A stretch of DNA of 61,040 bases from positions 1-61,040 of the forward strand of contig CALXBH010000064.1 in the NCBI GenBank assembly GCA_944386475.1, read 5' to 3'. The number at the start of each line of letters is the position of its first letter. Within the stretch, counting starts at the first letter, position 1. Source of the stretch: an uncultured Clostridia bacterium (GTDB lineage: Bacteria > Bacillota > Clostridia > Oscillospirales > Ruminococcaceae). This document shows positions 16,702 through 26,962 of the stretch, in pieces. The position numbers and the translations under genes are program-made. Under the pieces are notes generated by a model. That model was not told the origin of the DNA, ran no database searches, and saw only the letters and a program-made list of their open reading frames with translations.

Positions 16702-18222
16702 TCAGGCATCTGTTCCCCGGTATTCCGGGAGCAGGATGGTTATGGTCATCCCTTGATCCAGTGCGCCTTTGGCGGCGATGGTGCCGTCCATCGCCTCGAC
16801 GATCTGCCTGGCGATGGCAAGGCCAAGCCCACTGCCTTTGACAGCAGTGCTCCGGGCGGGATCGGTTCGGTAAAAGCTTTCAAAGATTTTTTCGGCCTGT
16901 TTGGGATCAATCCCCCGGCCGTTATCGGTAAAGATGATTGCCAGGCACCCGGCTACCCTTTCCAACGTAACAGTGAGAGAGTCATCCGGGGTCCCTTTCC
17001 GGTATTTCAAACTGTTGTCAGTCAGGTTTTGCAAAGCGCGCGCAAACTGTATCCGGTCTATAAACGCCATGGCACAGTCCTGGCACCGGTTTTCAAAGCG
17101 CAGGGAAAAGCCGGAGGCTTTCAGCCGCAGTGCGGACTCTTCACAGAAATCTGTGAGATATCCGGCCAGTTCGGTGGGCTCTTTATGGAAGGGAATGCCT
17201 CCGGCATCCAGCTTGGAAAATAAAAACAGGCTGTCCACCAGCTGTTCCATATCCCAGGCGGTGTGGTAGATCGTGCGGAGATAGTGCTCTTTTTTGTCAG
17301 GGGTATCGGCAATCCCGTCGATCAGGCCGCTGACATACCCCTTGATGGAGGTAAGCGGGGTGGACAGATCGTGGGAAATCCCGGCGAGCATGGCTTTTCG
17401 GCTTTCTTCTATCCGCTGTTGAGTGGTAAGGGAGACCTTCAGCCGTCGGCGCATATCATCAAAGTCCCGGCAGGTTTCTCCCAGTTCGTCACCGGCATCC
17501 GAGGTAATAGCCGCGTCTAAATCGCCGTTTTTAATGGCGATAGCCCCTTTGCGGAGTTCTGCGATGGGCTCTAAAATACTGCGGGCGAGGCGGCGGGTCA
17601 GGATGGCGCCGGTGGCGATAATAATGACGACGGCGCTGATGCCCACTACCGCAATAGCCATCTTGATAAAATCCTTTACGTCCTCTATAAACACATAATC
17701 CTGTCCGGGAAAGGAAAGGGCAGTCCCTGTAACCATCAAAACAGAACTGTCACCTTTGGCGTTTTGCAAGGGGACCCGGTAAAAAAGGCCCTTGTCGTTC
17801 CGACAATAAATAGGGGAGGCGTCTGAGGTTTGATAGGAGGGGAGTATTCCCAGAGCAGTTTCTTCTACCTGGCTTTTAGAGGAACCTTCGGTACAATAGG
17901 ATACACCGCCGTTTACATAAATCATGGCGCCTGCTTTTTCCAGCGCCTCGCAGGCGGCGGTGAAATCCCGGTTTTTTAGCGGATTGTCTTCGCGGACAAT
18001 CTCACTGCAAAGGGTGTCCACCAGCAAAAGGACCTGATAGTTGGAGTCATCCCCTTTTAAGCTTTCCCCTGAAAGAGCAGAACGGTTGGGGGAATTGGTG
18101 GCGGCGAAAAAAAACATCAGCATCATGATAAGGATGAACAGAATCACCAGCACAGGGATGAGAATCATGAGAATATTTCCCACTAACAGCTTGTTTCGCA
18201 CGGGCATGTCCCGGAATTTCAT
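16702..18222 (-). CDS. Sensor histidine kinase
   Basis: A 506-residue membrane sensor kinase. It has an N-terminal helix (LVGNILMILIPVLVILFIL), an extracytoplasmic sensor of about 130 residues, and a second helix (MAIAVVGISAVVIIIATGAIL). A HAMP region follows, then the HisKA domain with GISHDLSTPLTSIKGY (His near residue 290). The HATPase_c part has the N box NSLKYR, G1 DNGRGID and G2 GSGLGLAIARQIV. ATG 18222 sits six bases after GAGGTG; GTG 18231 is part of that site. It should phosphorylate the regulator encoded next, and the neighbouring exporter is a plausible target. Confidence 0.93.
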   Translation of the reverse strand: MKFRDMPVRNKLLVGNILMILIPVLVILFILIMMLMFFFAATNSPNRSALSGESLKGDDSNYQVLLLVDTLCSEIVREDNPLKNRDFTAACEALEKAGAMIYVNGGVSYCTEGSSKSQVEETALGILPSYQTSDASPIYCRNDKGLFYRVPLQNAKGDSSVLMVTGTALSFPGQDYVFIEDVKDFIKMAIAVVGISAVVIIIATGAILTRRLARSILEPIAELRKGAIAIKNGDLDAAITSDAGDELGETCRDFDDMRRRLKVSLTTQQRIEESRKAMLAGISHDLSTPLTSIKGYVSGLIDGIADTPDKKEHYLRTIYHTAWDMEQLVDSLFLFSKLDAGGIPFHKEPTELAGYLTDFCEESALRLKASGFSLRFENRCQDCAMAFIDRIQFARALQNLTDNSLKYRKGTPDDSLTVTLERVAGCLAIIFTDNGRGIDPKQAEKIFESFYRTDPARSTAVKGSGLGLAIARQIVEAMDGTIAAKGALDQGMTITILLPEYRGTDA

Positions 18223-18319
18223 AGGCGTCACCTCATACTGTTATCATAACACGACAGCGGCAATCGGACAAGTTCCGACTGAAAATAGCGGCGTATGAAC
18301 CCGACTAAAAGACAGAAAA

Positions 18320-18348
18320 GCACCGCAGTTTTCTAAAAACTGCGGTGC
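18320..18348 (-). terminator. Terminator of eno
   Basis: GCACCGCAGTTTT and AAAACTGCGGTGC form a 13-bp stem around CTA. On the minus strand it is followed by TTTTCTGTCTTTT, 24 bases after the eno stop. Confidence 0.8.
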
Positions 18349-18371
18349 GAAAAGAAATGGGGTGAGCAGAT

Positions 18372-20053
<1,682 letters not shown>

Positions 20054-20992
20054 ATGCCTAAAAAAGAAAAAGGAATCTGCTTGTGCCTGGCGGCTGTTTT
20101 GTGTACGGCAGCCCTTTTAACCGGCTGTTCGAAAATAGAGGATGAAACCTCATCCACAGATCGTTCTTCGGCGGAAAACTCTTCCGGGGAAAGTTCCCAG
20201 TTTGACCCGGCTGCAGGCAATAATTCGCTGACGTCGGATTATATGCCGGCGGTGGAGTCTGATGAGCAGGCGGGAGCAGCGCCGGAAGGCGTCTCTTTAG
20301 ACGCACTGAGCAACCAGAAAAATGGCTGGGGACAGGGAACACAGGTGGATGAAAAAAACCGCCCGGTTTCTTGCGACCAATATCAGGAAAAGTATGGAAA
20401 ATACGGCGCTGTCTTTATCGGCAAGGCAGAGGAAAAGAAAATTTATCTCACCTTTGACGAAGGCTATGAAAACGGCTATACCGCAAAAATATTGGATACG
20501 CTTCAGCAAAAAAAGGTCCCGGCAGTGTTTTTTGTGACCCACGATTATGTAAAGCGCAATCCTGACCTTGTGAAACGGATGGTTGCAGAAGGGCACGCAG
20601 TGGGCAACCACACCTGGAGTCATCCATCGATGCCCGGTGTGACTACCGAACAGGCAAAAGAGGAGATTCAAAAACTCCATGACGAGGTGAAAGAACAGTT
20701 TCAGTATGACATGACGCTGTTCCGCCCGCCTATGGGGGAATTTTCCGAGCGCACGCTGGCGATTACCCAATCTATGGGTTATAAAAGCGTGTTTTGGAGT
20801 TACGCATACGCTGACTGGGATCCGGATAACCAAATGGACCCCCAGAAGGCACTGGAAAAAGTGACCAAGGCGGCCCATCCCGGGGCTGTTTACCTGCTGC
20901 ACGCGGTGTCGGCGACTAACACCGAGATTTTAGGCGATTTCATCGACAATTTGCGGGAGCAGGGATACACCCTGGCGGCGTTTGATCTGTAA
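20054..20992 (+). CDS. pdaA: PdaA-like polysaccharide deacetylase lipoprotein
   Basis: A 312-residue secreted NodB-fold (carbohydrate esterase 4) enzyme. The N-terminus is a lipoprotein signal with lipobox LLTGC (Cys about 25), then a Ser-rich linker. The catalytic domain runs from about 125: motif 1 TFDEGYENGY carries the Asp pair in the form typical of PdaA, motif 2 is GNHTWSHPSM with both zinc His, motif 3 FRPPMGEF, and the end has LLHAVS. PdaA deacetylates N-acetylmuramate so that muramic-delta-lactam can form in spore cortex. ATG 20054 follows GGGAGGAG. Sporulation control is inferred from the family, not from a visible promoter. Confidence 0.85.
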   Translation: MPKKEKGICLCLAAVLCTAALLTGCSKIEDETSSTDRSSAENSSGESSQFDPAAGNNSLTSDYMPAVESDEQAGAAPEGVSLDALSNQKNGWGQGTQVDEKNRPVSCDQYQEKYGKYGAVFIGKAEEKKIYLTFDEGYENGYTAKILDTLQQKKVPAVFFVTHDYVKRNPDLVKRMVAEGHAVGNHTWSHPSMPGVTTEQAKEEIQKLHDEVKEQFQYDMTLFRPPMGEFSERTLAITQSMGYKSVFWSYAYADWDPDNQMDPQKALEKVTKAAHPGAVYLLHAVSATNTEILGDFIDNLREQGYTLAAFDL

Positions 20993-21009
20993 AAGTGAAT
21001 ACAGCAAAA

Positions 21010-21044
21010 GGAAAAAGCGCCGTCCACAAAACGGCGCTTTTTCC
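21010..21044. terminator. Terminator of pdaA
   Basis: GGAAAAAGCGCCGT and ACGGCGCTTTTTCC pair perfectly, with a T-run on the plus strand. Confidence 0.85.
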
Positions 21045-21102
21045 ATAAGGCGCGGCTTGTAAGACGTTTTTTGAAAGATTCTTTTCTACTGTGGATTTCC
21101 TA

Positions 21103-21131
21103 TTGACAGCCGGACGGGATTTGGGTACCAT
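21103..21131 (+). promoter_or_regulatory. Promoter of ppa
   Basis: TTGACA (21103-21108), 17-bp spacer, TACCAT (21126-21131), 26 bases before the start codon. Confidence 0.6.
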
Positions 21132-21156
21132 AAAAGAAAAAAGGGGTAATTTAGAT

Positions 21157-21690
21157 ATGGGCAATATCTGGCATGATATCAGTCCTAAACGGATTTCTCC
21201 CACCGATTTTATTTCGGTGATCGAGATCCCAAAGGGAAGCAAAAAGAAGTACGAACTGGATAAAGAAACCGGCCTGATTATCTTAGACCGAATTCTGTAT
21301 ACCTCCACCCATTATCCAGCAAACTACGGGTTTATCCCCCGCACCCTGGGAGACGACGGGGACCCGCTGGACATCCTTTTGCTCTGTTCGGAGGCGTTGG
21401 AGCCCTTGACCCTTACCCGCAGTTATCCCATCGGCGTTATCAAGATGCTGGACGGCGGGCGGAACGATGAAAAAATTATTGCGATCCCCTTTAACGATCC
21501 TACCTATAACGAATACACGGACATCTCCCAGCTGCCGGAGCATGTTTTCGCCGAGATGCGCCACTTTTTTACGGTGTACAAGGCATTGGAAAACAAAGAG
21601 ACCGCTGTGGATGAGGTCAGTGGCCGGGAGGACGCAGTAGCCATCATCAAACAGGCGATCGAAAATTATGTGGAAGTCTTTTGCAAGTAA
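21157..21690 (+). CDS. ppa: Inorganic pyrophosphatase, family I
   Basis: A 177-residue soluble pyrophosphatase that splits pyrophosphate to phosphate and pulls biosynthetic reactions forward. The family I motifs are present in order: EIPKGSKKKYELD (about 24-36), the RILYTSTHYPANYGFIP strand, and the metal-binding signature GDDGDPLDILLL (about 65-76). Length is standard. ATG 21157 follows AAAGGGG; the frame is open upstream but has no other ribosome site. Transcribed alone between its promoter and a terminator. Confidence 0.95.
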   Translation: MGNIWHDISPKRISPTDFISVIEIPKGSKKKYELDKETGLIILDRILYTSTHYPANYGFIPRTLGDDGDPLDILLLCSEALEPLTLTRSYPIGVIKMLDGGRNDEKIIAIPFNDPTYNEYTDISQLPEHVFAEMRHFFTVYKALENKETAVDEVSGREDAVAIIKQAIENYVEVFCK

Positions 21691-21693
21691 AAT

Positions 21694-21728
21694 AAAACGG
21701 CAGGCGGAACTTTCCGCCTGCCGTTTTT
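21694..21728. terminator. Terminator between ppa and the MATE gene
   Basis: A 16-bp stem AAAACGGCAGGCGGAA / TTCCGCCTGCCGTTTT with a 2-base loop, flanked by A and T runs, so it can serve both converging genes. Confidence 0.8.
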
Positions 21729-21743
21729 GCAGAAAAAGGAAAT

Positions 21744-23117
21744 TCAGGCCTTGCCGGAAATTTTGGAGCGCTTTTCCGAAAGTTCCGGCAGCACGGTGCA
21801 CAGCATGGTGATAAAGCAGGCGGCTCCTCCGATAAAGTTGGAAACCGGTTCCGCCAAAAAGACGCCGTTGGTTTTAAGCCCCCAAAAGTGGGGGAGCAAA
21901 AGGGTGAGGGGGACGACGATAATCACCTTGCGGAACAGTGAGAAAAACACGGCGTGCCTGGATTTTCCTAAAGCCACAAAGGTGTTTTGTCCGGCAAACT
22001 GGAAGGCCATCATGAAAAAGCCGAAGAAATAAAGCTGAATAATAGGCACGCCCGTCTGGATCAGCGCGGTATCCCGGCTGAACAGGCGGATGATGGGGGC
22101 GGTAAACAGGCTGAGGATCAGCCATGCAGTCACAGTATAAATGATACAGCCGGCCGACATAAACCGGATGGCTTTTTTGACCCGGTCATACCGCCTGGCG
22201 CCGTAGTCGTAGCTCATCACCGGAGCTGCGCCGCTGCTGAAGGCCATCACCGGGGTGGTGAGGATCTCCCGGATGGTGTTGGCCACCGTCATCACTCCCA
22301 CATAAAGCTCGCCGCCCCATCGCTGCAAGCTCGCATTGCAGACCATCTGCACCAGACCGTTGGTCACCTGCATCACAAATCCGGACAGCCCCAGGGCGGT
22401 GATCCGCTTTACCCGGCTGCCGTCTAGCTTTAAAGCGCGCTTTTCCAGCCGCAAAAGGGCCTGTTTGCCGGTTAAAAAGCGCAGCACCCATAAAGCGGAC
22501 AAAATCTGGGAGATCACCGTAGCGATGGCTGCGCCCTGAATCCCCATGTGGAAGACGAAGATAAACAGCGGATCCAAAACAATATTGGCGCCCGCGCCCA
22601 GCAGGATGGTAAACATCCCCACGCGGCCGAACCCCTGGCAGTTGATAAAGCTGTTCATCCCCGTGGCGATCATCACAAACACCGACCCGCAGAGATACCA
22701 CAGGATGTACGGGGCCGCGTAAGGGTAGGTGACGTCGCTGGCGCCGAACAGGTACAAGATAGGCTTGTGGAAAACAAGGCAGATCGCCGTGAGCACCGCG
22801 CCGGAGGCCACCAGGCAGACAAAGGAATTCCCCATAATCGCCTGGGCTTCCTCCCGGTTTCCCTTCCCAAGCTCCATGGAGCACAGCGGCGCGCCGCCGG
22901 AGCCGAACAGGCTGGCAAAGGCGGCCACAATGGTGATAATGGGAAAACAGATGCCAAGGCCGGTGAGCGCCAAGGAGTTTTCCCCATCCATGTGGCCGAT
23001 GTAAATCCGGTCTACCACACTGTACAAAAGGTTGGCCAGCTGCGCCGCCATCAAGGGGAGGGAAAGGCTCCAGATGTTCCGGTAAACGCTTCCCTGTGCA
23101 AAATCTGTCTGACGCAT
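21744..23117 (-). CDS. MATE-family efflux transporter
   Basis: A 457-residue MATE exporter with twelve predicted helices in two related halves, each opening with a helix of the type IWSLSLPLMAAQLANLLYSVVDRIYIG. Members couple export of cationic drugs or other compounds to Na+ or H+ influx. The N-terminal half has the conserved GLGICFPI region, the second half LGLSGFVMQVTNGL. ATG 23117 follows AAAGGAG. The gene stands alone and its substrate cannot be inferred. It is not close to the second MATE gene (32983-34317). Confidence 0.9.
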   Translation of the reverse strand: MRQTDFAQGSVYRNIWSLSLPLMAAQLANLLYSVVDRIYIGHMDGENSLALTGLGICFPIITIVAAFASLFGSGGAPLCSMELGKGNREEAQAIMGNSFVCLVASGAVLTAICLVFHKPILYLFGASDVTYPYAAPYILWYLCGSVFVMIATGMNSFINCQGFGRVGMFTILLGAGANIVLDPLFIFVFHMGIQGAAIATVISQILSALWVLRFLTGKQALLRLEKRALKLDGSRVKRITALGLSGFVMQVTNGLVQMVCNASLQRWGGELYVGVMTVANTIREILTTPVMAFSSGAAPVMSYDYGARRYDRVKKAIRFMSAGCIIYTVTAWLILSLFTAPIIRLFSRDTALIQTGVPIIQLYFFGFFMMAFQFAGQNTFVALGKSRHAVFFSLFRKVIIVVPLTLLLPHFWGLKTNGVFLAEPVSNFIGGAACFITMLCTVLPELSEKRSKISGKA

Positions 23118-23248
23118 TTGTCCTTACTCCTTTTTGTCGTTATGAAAATAGGCGGGTGGTTTATCGGCCCTAGAATACCGGCTTAGTGGAAAAAGGCCCG
23201 CCGGTGTGATAGAATACAATTATAGACGTTTAATAAGAAGGGAATTCC

Positions 23249-23506
23249 ATGAAAATAGAGTATCGAGATATCGTTTTGCTCAATGACCAGCTGCAAAAGC
23301 TGGCTACTCGGTATCGTGTCAGCTATAAAAACGATCAGGTGGCATGTATCGAACCGCCGGGGGAATGCTGCCTGACCGGCGACCGAAAAGAGCGGGCGTT
23401 TGCCTGTATCGAAGACTATTTTAACAAAAAAGGTATTTCCGTTGTTTTTTCGGACGACCGGCTGTATTTTTCCTGTGCAGAAAAACAGCCGGAAAAGCCT
23501 GCTTGA
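23249..23506 (+). CDS. Conserved-looking small protein (85 aa), function unknown
   Basis: ATG 23249 follows AAGAAGGG. The product is soluble, with mixed alpha/beta character, three Cys (two adjacent in GECCLTGD) and no recognisable motif. Codon use matches the surrounding core genes and a strong terminator follows seven bases after the stop, so expression looks real. Divergent from the MATE gene. I do not recognise a family. Confidence 0.65.
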   Translation: MKIEYRDIVLLNDQLQKLATRYRVSYKNDQVACIEPPGECCLTGDRKERAFACIEDYFNKKGISVVFSDDRLYFSCAEKQPEKPA

Positions 23507-23512
23507 GAAAAA

Positions 23513-23550
23513 GGAGTGCCGCAAAACAAGCGTTTTGCGGCACTCCTTTC
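23513..23550. terminator. Bidirectional terminator
   Basis: GGAGTGCCGCAAAAC (23513-23527) and its inverse copy (23532-23546) form a 15-bp stem between converging genes, with TTTC on one side and a TTTTTCTC run on the other. Confidence 0.8.
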
Positions 23551-23560
23551 ATCATCCTGA

Positions 23561-24571
23561 TTATTCGATGCCGTTGGGGTTGTTTTTGGTGAAATTCCAG
23601 GTATCCCGGCACATTTCTTCCAGTCCTTTTTCCGCAGCCCAGCCAAGCTGTTCCTTTGCATAGCTGGGATCGGCATAGCATTCCGCGATATCGCCGGGCC
23701 GCCGGGGAGCGATTTTGTAGTTTACCTTGACGTTGTTTGCCTTTTCAAAGGCGTGCACCACATCCAGCACCGAGTAACCGGTGCCGGTGCCCAGGTTATA
23801 GGCGTCCACGCCCTTATCCTTGCGGACTTTGGCCACTGCGCACAAATGCCCTTTGGCAAGATCCACCACATGGATGTAATCCCGCACGCCGGTGCCGTCA
23901 TGGGTGGGATAATCGTCACCAAAAACGCTCAGGCATTCCAGCCGGCCGGCCGCCACCTGGGCGATATAGGGCATCAGGTTGTTGGGGATACCGTTGGGGT
24001 CTTCTCCCAAAAGGCCGCTTTTGTGGGCGCCGATGGGATTAAAGTACCGAAGCAATGCGATGCTCCAATCATGGTCGGCCACATAGATGTCCCGCAGGAT
24101 CTGTTCGATCATCAGCTTGGTGCTGCCATAGGGGTTGGTGGTGGAAAGAGGGAAATCCTCTTTAATGGGGACGGTTTTGGGAGTGCCGTAAACCGTCGCG
24201 GAGGAACTGAACACCATCCGCTTGACGTTGGCGGCAGCCATCTCCTCACAGAGGATCAGGGTGCCGGTGAGGTTGTTATGATAATACCGCAGGGGCTGCT
24301 GCACCGATTCGCCTACAGCCTTTAAGCCTGCAAAATGGATGACCGAATCAATATCGTTTTCCCGGAAGACTTTTTTGACGCCTTCCCGGTCGAGAAGATC
24401 TACCTCATAGAACTTAAAGTCCTTGCCGGTGATCGTGCGGATACGGTTTAACGCTTCCGGTTTGGAGTTGACGAAGTTATCCAGAATGACGACTTCCTCC
24501 CCCGCGTTTAAAAGCTCAACGCAGGTGTGAGAGCCGATAAATCCCGCTCCGCCAGTTACTAAAACTGCCAT
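23561..24571 (-). CDS. galE: UDP-glucose 4-epimerase
   Basis: A 336-residue short-chain dehydrogenase-type epimerase that interconverts UDP-glucose and UDP-galactose with bound NAD. The Rossmann motif is [13 protein letters not shown] (about 5-17), the catalytic Ser is in FSSSATVYG (about 123) and the Tyr/Lys pair in NPYGSTKLM (about 147-155). [15 protein letters not shown] is the GalE signature. ATG 24571 is chosen because AAAGGA precedes it; an ATG three codons upstream of it overlaps the site spacing less well. Likely feeds cell wall or exopolysaccharide sugars, as no gal operon is present. Confidence 0.95.
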   Translation of the reverse strand: MAVLVTGGAGFIGSHTCVELLNAGEEVVILDNFVNSKPEALNRIRTITGKDFKFYEVDLLDREGVKKVFRENDIDSVIHFAGLKAVGESVQQPLRYYHNNLTGTLILCEEMAAANVKRMVFSSSATVYGTPKTVPIKEDFPLSTTNPYGSTKLMIEQILRDIYVADHDWSIALLRYFNPIGAHKSGLLGEDPNGIPNNLMPYIAQVAAGRLECLSVFGDDYPTHDGTGVRDYIHVVDLAKGHLCAVAKVRKDKGVDAYNLGTGTGYSVLDVVHAFEKANNVKVNYKIAPRRPGDIAECYADPSYAKEQLGWAAEKGLEEMCRDTWNFTKNNPNGIE

Positions 24572-24608
24572 GGACGCCACGTTCCTTTCTGGATTTTATT
24601 ACAGTTGC

Positions 24609-24637
24609 AGTATACAAGAATCCTAGTTTAAAGTCAA
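24609..24637 (-). promoter_or_regulatory. Promoter of galE
   Basis: On the minus strand TTGACT (24637-24632), 17-bp spacer, TATACT (24614-24609). Confidence 0.7.
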
Positions 24638-24662
24638 TAAAAAACAACAATAATCCATGAAC

Positions 24663-24691
24663 TTGAAATTTCGCCCCATACCTGCTATGCT
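24663..24691 (+). promoter_or_regulatory. Promoter of ispF
   Basis: TTGAAA (24663-24668), 17-bp spacer, TATGCT (24686-24691), 26 bases before ATG 24718. It is divergent from and very close to the galE promoter. Confidence 0.65.
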
Positions 24692-24717
24692 AGAGAAAAT
24701 AAAAGGAGGCGCTTAGG

Positions 24718-25185
24718 ATGAGAATCGGACACGGCTATGATGTACACCGGCTGCAAAAGGGAAGGGAGCTTATCATCGGCGGGGTGAAGATCCCCTATGA
24801 AAAAGGCCTTTTGGGACATTCCGACGCGGATGTGCTTATCCACGCGGTGATGGATGCGCTTCTGGGCGCGGCGGGCCTGGGGGATATCGGCATCCACTTC
24901 CCGGATACCGACGAGGCTTACCGGGGCGCCGACAGCGTGGAGCTTTTAAAACAGGTGTGCATCCTATTAAAGCAAAAAGGCTACCGGATCGAAAACATCG
25001 ACGCCACCATTTTAGCCCAGGCGCCGAAAATGAAGCCCCATATCCCGGAGATGAGGCGGATCCTGGCCGCATCGTGCAGCATGGGGGAAGATCAGGTTAA
25101 TATAAAAGCCACCACCGAAGAGGGCCTAGGCTTTACCGGAGAAGGCCTTGGCATCGCTGCTCACGCCGTCTGCCTGCTGGTGTAA
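24718..25185 (+). CDS. ispF: 2-C-methyl-D-erythritol 2,4-cyclodiphosphate synthase
   Basis: A 155-residue trimeric enzyme of the MEP isoprenoid pathway. Zinc ligands are Asp and His in GHGYDVHR (about 5-10) and His in [19 protein letters not shown] (about 42). The C-terminal [20 protein letters not shown] is the family signature that binds the cytidine part of the substrate. Standard length and intact. It implies the organism makes isoprenoids by the MEP route. ispD, often adjacent or fused, is not in this window. Confidence 0.96.
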   Translation: MRIGHGYDVHRLQKGRELIIGGVKIPYEKGLLGHSDADVLIHAVMDALLGAAGLGDIGIHFPDTDEAYRGADSVELLKQVCILLKQKGYRIENIDATILAQAPKMKPHIPEMRRILAASCSMGEDQVNIKATTEEGLGFTGEGLGIAAHAVCLLV

Positions 25186-25315
25186 GCGCGCTTTTAAGGG
25201 ACGCTGTTTTCACTGTATATCTTTTAGCATTCCCGAAAATTTTAAAAAAATCACCTTTCTAGCACCCTGCACTCAAAAGGCATACAATGGGGTATGACGG
25301 AGAAGGTGATTTTTT

Positions 25316-25531
25316 ATGAGACAGCTGATTATGCTCAGTTCCATCACCTATGCCATGAAGGCCAGGGACTATCTGATGTCCCAGGGAATCCGCGCCCACT
25401 TGGAGCGCACGCCCCGGGAGCTGGGAAATCTGGGATGCAGCTACAGCCTGCGGGTGGACGGCAACAAGGAAAGGCTGGCACGGATGCTTTCCGATGCCGG
25501 CATCCGAGTGATTGGAACGGCCGAAATATAG
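25316..25531 (+). CDS. DUF3343 protein (71 aa)
   Basis: A short protein matching the DUF3343 pattern: a beta-alpha fold opening with a hydrophobic strand and SSITYAMKARDYLMSQG, a Cys in LGCSYSLRV (about 41), and a final IRVIGT strand. DUF3343 proteins are commonly encoded beside class V aminotransferase/cysteine desulfurase genes, as here, and are suspected to take part in sulfur or selenium transfer. ATG 25316 follows GAAGGTG. The gap to the next gene is about 165 bases, so co-transcription is possible but not certain. Confidence 0.8.
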   Translation: MRQLIMLSSITYAMKARDYLMSQGIRAHLERTPRELGNLGCSYSLRVDGNKERLARMLSDAGIRVIGTAEI

Positions 25532-25697
25532 AGCATCTTTATGCGCCGCAGACTTTTTGTCCGCGGCGCATAGTTTTGTCATAAAAAGCCTGACTTTTGG
25601 GGATATCCTTTGTTTCCCCGGCAAAGGATAGTCTAGGCCCCGGCGGCTCTGCATAAAATTTGACAGAGGAATTTATGCAGAGTAAGGAGTATTCGCC

Positions 25698-26858
25698 ATG
25701 ATTTATTTTGACAACGCGGCTACCACCTATCCCAAGCCCAAAAGTGTGCTGTCCGCCGTCTCGGGGGCGGCGGTGTATTACGGCGGAAATCCAGGGCGCA
25801 GCGGGCACCGGATTTCTTTAAAGACCGCCGAAAAGGTCTATGAGGCAAGAAGGGCGGTGGCGGAGCTTTTGGGAGTGCCCCAGGTGGAAAACGTCGCCTT
25901 TACCCTCAACTGCACCCATGCGCTGAATATGGCCATCAAGGGGGTGATGGCCGGCGGAGGACATGTGGTGACCTCCTCGTTGGAGCATAACTCGGTGATG
26001 CGCCCCCTGTATGCTTTAAGCAAGTCGGGAAAGGTGACCTACAGCATCGCCCAGGTGGATGAAGAGCGCCCTTTTATCACCCTGGCAAATTTTGAAAAGG
26101 CGATTTTGCCCGAGACCAAAGCGATTGTGTGCACCTATGCCTCCAACGTGACGGGAGCGGTTTTACCTATCAAGGAGCTGGGGAGTCTCTGCAAGCGCAA
26201 AAACATTGTGTTTATCGTAGATGCCGCCCAGGCGGCGGGGATTTTGCCCGTCCACATGGAAAAGCAGCAGATCAGCGTTTTGTGCTGTGCCGGGCACAAA
26301 AGCTTAATGGGAGTCACAGGGACGGGGGTCATGGCAGTCGCCCCGGATATTCAGCTGGCGACGGTGCTGGAAGGGGGGACGGGAAGCGCTTCCGCGGATA
26401 TCGCCCAGCCGGATTTCCTTCCTGATCGGTTTGAGAGCGGGACGGCGAACACCGTGGGGATTTTGTCTCTATTGGCCGGGGCGCAGTTTTTAAAGCGCCG
26501 GGGCATTGAGGAAATCTATGACCACGAACTTTCCCTGTGCGCCCAGCTGTACGGCGATTTAAGCGGAAAGGAAGGAATCCGGCTTTACTGTCCGCCTATC
26601 CGCCACGGAGACCGTGCACCGGTTTTAAGCTTTAACATCGAGGGGATGACCTCTATGGAGGCGGCTGAGCTTTTGGACGGGGAGGGGTTTGCCGTCCGGG
26701 CGGGGCTGCACTGCGCCCCTTCCGCCCATCGGGTATTAGGCACCATGGAGACGGGGACCATCCGGTTTTCGCCCGGCTTTTCCTCCAAGCCGGCTCAGGT
26801 GGAAATGTTTGCCCAGGCGGTCAAAAAAATTGCTAAAAATCATGCCGGCCGCGCTTGA
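25698..26858 (+). CDS. Cysteine desulfurase-family PLP enzyme
   Basis: A 386-residue class V aminotransferase-fold protein of the NifS/SufS superfamily. MIYFDNAATTYPKP is the classical start. The PLP pocket has NCTHALNMA, the catalytic Lys is in CAGHKSLMGVTGTG (about 202), and the active-site Cys lies in VRAGLHCAPSAHRVLGT (about 340). The subfamily is the one often linked to DUF3343, SelD or YedF genes rather than Isc/Suf scaffolds. It should remove sulfur or selenium from cysteine or selenocysteine; the acceptor is unknown. ATG 25698 follows AAGGAG. Confidence 0.88.
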   Translation: MIYFDNAATTYPKPKSVLSAVSGAAVYYGGNPGRSGHRISLKTAEKVYEARRAVAELLGVPQVENVAFTLNCTHALNMAIKGVMAGGGHVVTSSLEHNSVMRPLYALSKSGKVTYSIAQVDEERPFITLANFEKAILPETKAIVCTYASNVTGAVLPIKELGSLCKRKNIVFIVDAAQAAGILPVHMEKQQISVLCCAGHKSLMGVTGTGVMAVAPDIQLATVLEGGTGSASADIAQPDFLPDRFESGTANTVGILSLLAGAQFLKRRGIEEIYDHELSLCAQLYGDLSGKEGIRLYCPPIRHGDRAPVLSFNIEGMTSMEAAELLDGEGFAVRAGLHCAPSAHRVLGTMETGTIRFSPGFSSKPAQVEMFAQAVKKIAKNHAGRA

Positions 26859-26883
26859 AACATAGGGCAGATCGTGGTAAACT
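26855..26883 (+). promoter_or_regulatory. Promoter of cdaA-cdaR
   Basis: TTGAAA (26855-26860, overlapping the stop of the previous gene), 17-bp spacer, TAAACT (26878-26883). Confidence 0.6.
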
Positions 26884-26962
26884 ATAACAGTAAGTATAAA
26901 AATGTGGTAGCGCCTGTTCTGCCGGCGGCAGGCGGGGCTTTCAAAATAAAGGATGAAGCCAT

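Noticed and set aside
22186-22884. 232-codon open frame on the minus strand
   Set aside because: Alternative frame within the MATE gene on the same strand; low-complexity Gly/Arg/His product, no ribosome site.
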